The notes under the pieces: model-generated
Databases searched by the model: none
Seen by the model: the letters and a program-made list of their open reading frames with translations, nothing else
What the model was told of the DNA's origin: nothing
Source of the DNA: CAZBBB01 sp964490005
GTDB lineage: Bacteria; Planctomycetota; B15-G4
Direction of reading: 5' to 3'
Assembly (NCBI GenBank): GCA_964490005.1
Contig: CAZBBB010000067.1
Coordinates: 1 to 17,704, forward strand
Length of the DNA stretch: 17,704 nt
Made by a program: the position numbers and the translations under genes
Shown here: one piece after another, positions 13,812 through 17,704 of the stretch
How positions within the stretch are numbered: position 1 is the stretch's first letter
How the letters are laid out: the number at the start of each line of letters is the position of its first letter

Positions 13812-15701
13812 TCAGCCGTCGACCGGCTGCCCGCCGAGCGTGGCCTGCAGCTCCAGCGTCGATTCGCCGCGGCGGATCGTGAGGGTGATGACGTCACCGG
13901 GCCGCCTGGAGAACAGCAACACGGAGTAGTCCTGCAGGTTGCGGATCACGCGCCCGTCGAGCGCCGTGATCAGGTCGCCCGCCGCGAGGCCGGCCGCCTC
14001 GGCCGGCGTGCCGGCGCGCACGCCCGAGATGCGCACGCCGTCCTCGCGGTCGTAGGCCATGTCGGGCGAGGTGCCCAGCACGACCCGGTAGGCGATCACG
14101 GGCGCGTCGCCCGGGGCGGCCGCGGCGTGCGGGTCGGCGCCCGCGACGGGCCGCGCCGCCGGCGGCGGCGTGAAGGCCGGGCGCGCCGAGAGGCCCGAGA
14201 GCCGCGCCGCGACGTTCGCCGCGAGCATCGAGATCGCCGCGCCGTGCGTGGCGTCGACCTTCTCGAGATCGTCGCTCGGCATGTGGTAGTCGTCGTGCAG
14301 GCCGGTGAAGAAGTTCACCACGGGCACCTGCTTCTCGTGGAACGAGGCGTGGTCGCTGTTCGGGCTGGCCGTCGCCGACAGCTTGAGCTGCAGCGGCGCG
14401 GGCAGCTCGGCGTTGGCGGCCGTCACCAGCTCGGTCAGGCCCGGCGCCGAACCCATGCCTTCGACCGTCACCGACCCGTCGCCGCTGCGGCCGATCATGT
14501 CCATGTTGATCGCGGCGACGAGACCCGCGAGCGGGCGCGGCGGCTCGGCGGCGTAGTGGCGGCTGCCGAGCAGGCCCCATTCTTCGCCGCTCCAGGCGGC
14601 GAACACGACGCCGCGACGCAGCTCGTGGCGCCGCGCCGCGAGCGCGCGCGCCGCCAGGATCAATCCGGCCGTGCCCGAGGCGTTGTCGTCGGCGCCGTTG
14701 TGGATCTGCCCGCGCGCGGCCAGGCCGCCGCGCGAGCCGGCGACCTCGCCGAGGCCGACGTGGTCCATGTGGGCGCCGATGAGCACGTGCTCGTCGGCCA
14801 CCGTCGGATCGTTGCCCGGGAGCCAGCCCAGCACGTTGACGGTGCCGATCACCGTGCGCTCGGCCGCGACGACCAGGCGCAGCGTGGCTCCTTCGATCGG
14901 GAATCCGTCCGGCGCTCCGCGTGCGTCGAGTTCGGTCTGCAGGGCGCCGAGGTCGAGGCCCCATTCCGCGAACAGGCGCTCGCCGGCGGCCGCCGAGACG
15001 TGCGCGGCCGGCAGCGAGGCGCCGGGCGCACCCCCGCCGCCGAGCGACTGGTAGTCGCGCACGCGGTCGGCGCGCGATCCGGGGCGATGGGTCGCCGGGT
15101 CGTTGACGACCACGAGCGCCACCGCGCCGGCCTTGAAGGCGGCGTTGGTCTTGGACAGGAACGAGCGCTTCTCGCTCGCCGGCCGGCCGTCGGCCCAGGG
15201 CGAGTCGGGCTGGTCGGCGCGCGGTGCGCCGCGCAGGACGAGCGCAACCTTGCCCTCGACGTCGAGGCCGGCGTAGTCGTCCCAGCCGTTCTCGGGGTCG
15301 GAGATCCCGTAGCCCGCGAACACGACCGGCCCCTCGGCCGAGCCGCGCAGCGCCGTCTGCAGCGGGATCCAGTCGCGCCGCAGTCGCAAGGCCGTCTCGC
15401 CGGCCACGAGCAGGTTGCCGTCGAGCAGCTGCCGGCGCCCCGGCACGGTGAAGTGCTGCAGGAAGCTCTCGCCGTCGAGCGGCTGCAGCCCGGCGCGCTC
15501 GAAGGCCTCGGCCACGTACTCGGCCGTCTCGAACAGCTCGGGCGTGCCGGTGTCGCGGCCCTGCCGCTCGTCATCGGCCAACCAGGCCACGTCGGCCAGC
15601 CAGGCATCCTGAGCCGCCAGTTCGTGCGTCGACGGAGCGGCGCAGGCGACGGGCAGCAGCGAAACCAGCGTCAGCAGGACGGCGCGGATCGGGAAGCTCA
15701 T
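13812..15701 (-). CDS. Exported M28-family zinc aminopeptidase with PA-like and PDZ domains
   Basis: A 629-residue exported peptidase. The N-terminus (MSFPIRAVLLTLVSLLPVAC) looks like a lipoprotein signal with C20, though Pro at -3 makes the lipobox atypical. A protease-associated (PA-like) insert lies at about 120-290 (GPVVFAGYGISDPENGWDDY, VEGKVALVLRG). The M28 catalytic domain shows the di-zinc pattern: H311 and D313 in GAHMDHVG, D338/D339 in NGADDNASG, E373-E374 in WSGEEWG, D401 in INMDMIGR, and H473 in DDYHMPSDD. After a Pro/Ala-rich linker a PDZ domain (about 537-625) has SGVRAGTPAEAAGLAAGDLI and ITALDGRVIRNLQDY. This order is common in outer-surface M28 peptidases. Probably trims peptides in the periplasm or at the surface. 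Its 3' end lies 33 bases from ispG, so it may head that operon. Confidence 0.93.
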   Translation of the reverse strand: MSFPIRAVLLTLVSLLPVACAAPSTHELAAQDAWLADVAWLADDERQGRDTGTPELFETAEYVAEAFERAGLQPLDGESFLQHFTVPGRRQLLDGNLLVAGETALRLRRDWIPLQTALRGSAEGPVVFAGYGISDPENGWDDYAGLDVEGKVALVLRGAPRADQPDSPWADGRPASEKRSFLSKTNAAFKAGAVALVVVNDPATHRPGSRADRVRDYQSLGGGGAPGASLPAAHVSAAAGERLFAEWGLDLGALQTELDARGAPDGFPIEGATLRLVVAAERTVIGTVNVLGWLPGNDPTVADEHVLIGAHMDHVGLGEVAGSRGGLAARGQIHNGADDNASGTAGLILAARALAARRHELRRGVVFAAWSGEEWGLLGSRHYAAEPPRPLAGLVAAINMDMIGRSGDGSVTVEGMGSAPGLTELVTAANAELPAPLQLKLSATASPNSDHASFHEKQVPVVNFFTGLHDDYHMPSDDLEKVDATHGAAISMLAANVAARLSGLSARPAFTPPPAARPVAGADPHAAAAPGDAPVIAYRVVLGTSPDMAYDREDGVRISGVRAGTPAEAAGLAAGDLITALDGRVIRNLQDYSVLLFSRRPGDVITLTIRRGESTLELQATLGGQPVDG

Positions 15702-15784
15702 CGCGGGTCTCGAAGGCCTGGGAGGGGCGGCCGGCGACTCGGCGCCGCTCCGGGCCGGGGCCGGAACTCGCGCCGGGCGCCGCG

Positions 15785-15833
15785 GGCGCCGGGTCCTGCA
15801 AGCGGCGCATTGTAGCCACGGGGACCCGGCGCC
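15785..15833. repeat. 12-bp perfect inverted repeat downstream of the cysteine desulfurase gene
   Basis: GGCGCCGGGTCC (15785-15796) and GGACCCGGCGCC (15822-15833) are perfect inverted repeats with a 25-base loop. It lies 33 bases after the desulfurase stop. The loop is long for an intrinsic terminator and there is no U-tract. The loop holds a TACAAT on the minus strand, the proposed -10 of the M28 gene. Confidence 0.4.
15809..15814 (-). promoter_or_regulatory. Possible -10 box of the M28-ispG-dsbD-folE operon
   Basis: TACAAT on the minus strand (15814-15809) matches five of six -10 bases and stands out in very GC-rich DNA. No -35 is recognisable at 16-18 bases. The leader to the M28 ATG would be about 100 bases. 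Confidence 0.3.
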
Positions 15834-15866
15834 GCGCCGCGGGCCCGCTCCGCTCCGCCCGCCGCC

Positions 15867-17063
15867 TCAGCGCGCGGCGGCGAGGGCCTCGGGCAGCGCC
15901 GAGAGCAGCCGGTCGATGTCCGCGGGCTGGTTGTAGAGGGCCACGCTGGCACGCAGCGTGGGCCCGCAACCGAGCGCATGGAGCAGCGGCTCGGCGCAGT
16001 GGGTGCCGGCCCGCACCGCGACGCCGCACAGGTCGAGCACGGTCGCCGCCGTCTGCACGTCGCCGCCCGCCAGGGTGAACGAGACGGCGCCCGATCGCTC
16101 GCGGGCCGTCGGCGGCCCGACGACGGTCACGCCCTCGATCGCCGCGAGCCCCGCGAGCAGCCGCTCGAGCAGCCTCAGTTCATGGGCGCGGATGGCTTCC
16201 AGTCCCAGTTCGTCGATCAGATCGAGGGCCGCCACGAAGGCCGCCGCCTCGGCGGCCGGCGGCGTCCCCGCCTCGAAGCGCAGCGGAGGCGGCTGGAAAT
16301 CGGCCCCGTCGGACCGCACCGAACGGACCATCTCGCCGCCGAAGTTCGTCGGCACGGTCTCCGCCAGGAGTTGCGCGCGACCGCGCAGCACGCCGAGCCC
16401 CATCGGCCCGTACATCTTGTGGGCCGAGAGCGCGAGGAAGTCGGCCCGCTCGCTGCCCTCGTCGAGCGGCAGGTGACCGGCCGCCTGCGTGATGTCGAGC
16501 AGGACGGCCGCGCCGGCGGCCTGCGCGCGGGCGACGAGCTCCGTCGTGTCGACGATCGTGCCGAGCGCGTTGCTCACGCGCGTCGCGGCCAGCAGCCGCG
16601 TGCGGGGCGGGAGTCGCGCCGGCATCTCCAGCCGGCCCCGTGCGTCGACCGGCAGGCTCACGAGCCGGGCTCCGGTGCGCGCGCAGACCTGCTGCCAGGG
16701 CACCAGATTGCTGTGGTGCTCGAGCGCCGTCACGACGACGACGTCGCCCGCCGCGAGCCGCGGCTCGAGCCAGCCACGCGCGGCGAGGTTGATGGCTTCG
16801 GTCGCGTTGCGCGTGAAGACGACCTCGCCGGGCGCGGCGCGCAGGAAGCGCGCGACGCGGCGGCGCGCGCCCTCGTAGGCCTCGGTGGCCGCGCGCGCCC
16901 GGCGATGCGTCGCGCGATGCACGTTGGCGTTGGCGAGCACGTAGAACGCGGTCAGCGCCTCGAGCACGGCCGCGGGACGGTGCGTCGTGGCCGCGTTGTC
17001 GAGCGGCGCCTCGTCGAGCCCCGTCAGAGCCGGAAAGCGCGCGCGGACGGCGACGGCGTCCAT
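15867..17063 (-). CDS. SufS-type cysteine desulfurase (class V aminotransferase)
   Basis: A PLP enzyme that takes sulfur from cysteine (giving alanine) for Fe-S clusters and other sulfur cofactors. The 398-residue product has LDNAATTHRP near residue 22, EHHSNLVPWQ at 115-124, the aspartate and glutamine region LLDITQAAGH at 188-197, and the PLP lysine K216 in SAHKMYGPMGLG. The catalytic-loop C356 lies in RAGTHCAEPLLHALG, which resembles the SufS RTGHHCAQP loop. This pattern favours SufS/CsdA over IscS. No sufB, sufC, sufD or sufU/sufE lies next to it, so the specific role is open. The ATG at 17063 lies 58 bases after the yqeY stop and has no clear Shine-Dalgarno sequence. A GC-rich hairpin sits in that gap. 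Confidence 0.9.
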   Translation of the reverse strand: MDAVAVRARFPALTGLDEAPLDNAATTHRPAAVLEALTAFYVLANANVHRATHRRARAATEAYEGARRRVARFLRAAPGEVVFTRNATEAINLAARGWLEPRLAAGDVVVVTALEHHSNLVPWQQVCARTGARLVSLPVDARGRLEMPARLPPRTRLLAATRVSNALGTIVDTTELVARAQAAGAAVLLDITQAAGHLPLDEGSERADFLALSAHKMYGPMGLGVLRGRAQLLAETVPTNFGGEMVRSVRSDGADFQPPPLRFEAGTPPAAEAAAFVAALDLIDELGLEAIRAHELRLLERLLAGLAAIEGVTVVGPPTARERSGAVSFTLAGGDVQTAATVLDLCGVAVRAGTHCAEPLLHALGCGPTLRASVALYNQPADIDRLLSALPEALAAAR

Positions 17064-17074
17064 CAGTCGGCGCG

Positions 17075-17091
17075 CCCCGCCCGCGGCGGGG
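17075..17091 (-). repeat. Short GC hairpin between yqeY-like gene and desulfurase gene
   Basis: CCCCGCC (17075-17081) pairs with GGCGGGG (17085-17091) over a three-base loop. It ends 12 bases before the desulfurase ATG. It could attenuate read-through or lower translation of that gene; in DNA this GC-rich such stems also arise by chance. Confidence 0.3.
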
Positions 17092-17121
17092 TGCAGCGAC
17101 CGCGGCGGACCGGCGCCCGCC

Positions 17122-17580
17122 TCACCCCGGCAGTCGCGAGCCGACGATGCGCGAGATCTGCGCCCCTTCGGCGCGCCCCTGCAGGCGCGAGGCCGCCTCC
17201 TTGATCACGCGCCCCATCTCCTTGCGGTCCTTGGCGCCGAACTCGGTGATCACCGTGTCGACGACGAGTTCGATCTCGGCGTCGGAGGCCGCGGTCGGCA
17301 GGTAGCGGCGGATGACGTCGATCTGCGCCTCCTCGCGCGCGGCCAACTCGGGGCGCTGCCCCTTCACGAACAGCTCGGCCGCCTCCTGACGCGTCTTGAT
17401 CGCCTTGCGCAGCACGCGCAGCACGACCTCGTCGGTGACGCCGCTGCGATCGAGGCCCTCGGCGATCGCGACGTTCTTGGCGTCGGCGAGCAGCGAACGC
17501 AGCACCTCGAGGTCCTCCTTCGCTCCGGCCTTCATGGCGGTCTTCACGTCGGCGGACAGTCGTTCCTGAAGGCTGGTCAT
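17122..17580 (-). CDS. GatB/YqeY domain protein
   Basis: A 152-residue small cytoplasmic protein of the YqeY family, which shares its fold with the tail of the GatB amidotransferase subunit and has no settled function. Typical features are visible along the whole length: SLQERLSADVKTAMKAG at the start, LEVLRSLLADAKNVAI, AIKTRQEAAELFVKGQRPEL, IDVIRRYLP, and the carboxy-terminal DRKEMGRVIKEAASRLQGRA followed by GSRLPG. Length is normal (about 147-152). The ATG at 17580 lies about 20 bases after a predicted start site below a TATAAT box. Often linked with rpsU and dnaG in other bacteria; neither is visible in the 124 bases upstream. Confidence 0.93.
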   Translation of the reverse strand: MTSLQERLSADVKTAMKAGAKEDLEVLRSLLADAKNVAIAEGLDRSGVTDEVVLRVLRKAIKTRQEAAELFVKGQRPELAAREEAQIDVIRRYLPTAASDAEIELVVDTVITEFGAKDRKEMGRVIKEAASRLQGRAEGAQISRIVGSRLPG

Positions 17581-17606
17581 GGCGTGCTCGGTGCGGAGGG
17601 GCCGCG

Positions 17607-17612
17607 ATTATA
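17607..17612 (-). promoter_or_regulatory. -10 box upstream of the YqeY-like gene
   Basis: A perfect TATAAT on the minus strand (17612-17607) in GC-rich surroundings, with the ATG 27 bases further on. No good -35 is visible. The same bases read TATACT on the plus strand (17609-17614), so a divergent promoter is equally possible. Confidence 0.45.
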
Positions 17613-17704
17613 CTCGCGCGCCATGGCGAGCTGCCCGAGCAACGCGACCGGTCGCCGGTGCGCGCGCGCCGCCGTGGTCGGCGGGGCGGCCGCGCGCGCG
17701 GCGG

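Noticed and set aside
12525..15815. Plus-strand frame of 1096 codons opposite ispG and the M28 peptidase
   Set aside because: Spans two clearly real minus-strand genes, and its composition is Arg/Ala/Asp/His-rich with no motif. Shadow frame.
17623..17704. Possible start of a divergent plus-strand gene (ATG at 17623 just after a TATACT box)
   Set aside because: Only 27 codons before the window edge, no Shine-Dalgarno site, very Ala/Arg-rich, and the minus strand is also open there. Not enough to call.
1..17704. CRISPR arrays, tRNA or rRNA genes, transposases or integrases
   Set aside because: No regularly spaced short repeats, no cloverleaf or rRNA-like sequence, and no recombinase motif seen on either strand.

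Overview
The window is GC-rich bacterial DNA (roughly 70% G+C by eye). Every well-supported gene reads on the minus strand. Very long spurious frames on the other strand are a by-product of the base composition. The best guess for the organism is a Planctomycetota-like bacterium, probably known only from environmental genomes. The reasons are an eleven-subunit type of complex I gene order, secreted IPT/TIG-domain proteins that share a C-terminal domain I associate with planctomycete exported proteins, and a DsbD-M28-SufS gene complement. Gemmatimonadota, Acidobacteriota or Myxococcota are not excluded.

Layout, in window coordinates. (1) 1-4375: the start of a complex I operon transcribed nuoA-nuoB-nuoC-nuoD-nuoH-nuoI, with nuoI running off the left edge. 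nuoD is followed directly by nuoH, so no nuoE, nuoF or nuoG lies here. A good sigma70-type promoter sits just upstream of nuoA (4409-4438). (2) 4506-9995: a tandem duplication of a two-gene secreted module. Each copy has a promoter or leader, a 185-residue exported protein of unknown function, a 17-base spacer, a 623-625-residue matrixin-type zinc metalloprotease with three IPT/TIG domains and a shared C-terminal domain, and a strong hairpin. (3) 9773-10111: a 339-base intergenic stretch holding a putative promoter and an unusual AT-rich 43-bp interrupted palindrome, probably an operator for the second copy. (4) 10112-15701: a compact run of four genes transcribed M28 peptidase-PDZ, ispG, dsbD, folE, with short gaps and an ATGA overlap between the last two. 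(5) 15867-17580: a SufS-type cysteine desulfurase and, upstream of it, a YqeY/GatB-like protein with a TATAAT box.

How they work together. The nuo genes build the membrane arm and connecting module of respiratory NADH:quinone (or ferredoxin:quinone) oxidoreductase. ispG (isoprenoid synthesis) and SufS (sulfur for Fe-S clusters) are housekeeping. DsbD passes reducing power to the cell envelope.

The most interesting part is the duplicated matrixin/companion module. The companion protein is better conserved between copies (about 79% identity over the mature part by hand count) than the protease (about 74% over the catalytic part, about 50-58% over the IPT and C-terminal part). The protease has no visible cysteine-switch propeptide. 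Copy 1 has one extra cysteine in each partner that copy 2 lacks in both. Together these suggest, but do not prove, that the companion physically serves the protease as an inhibitor, chaperone or anchoring partner.
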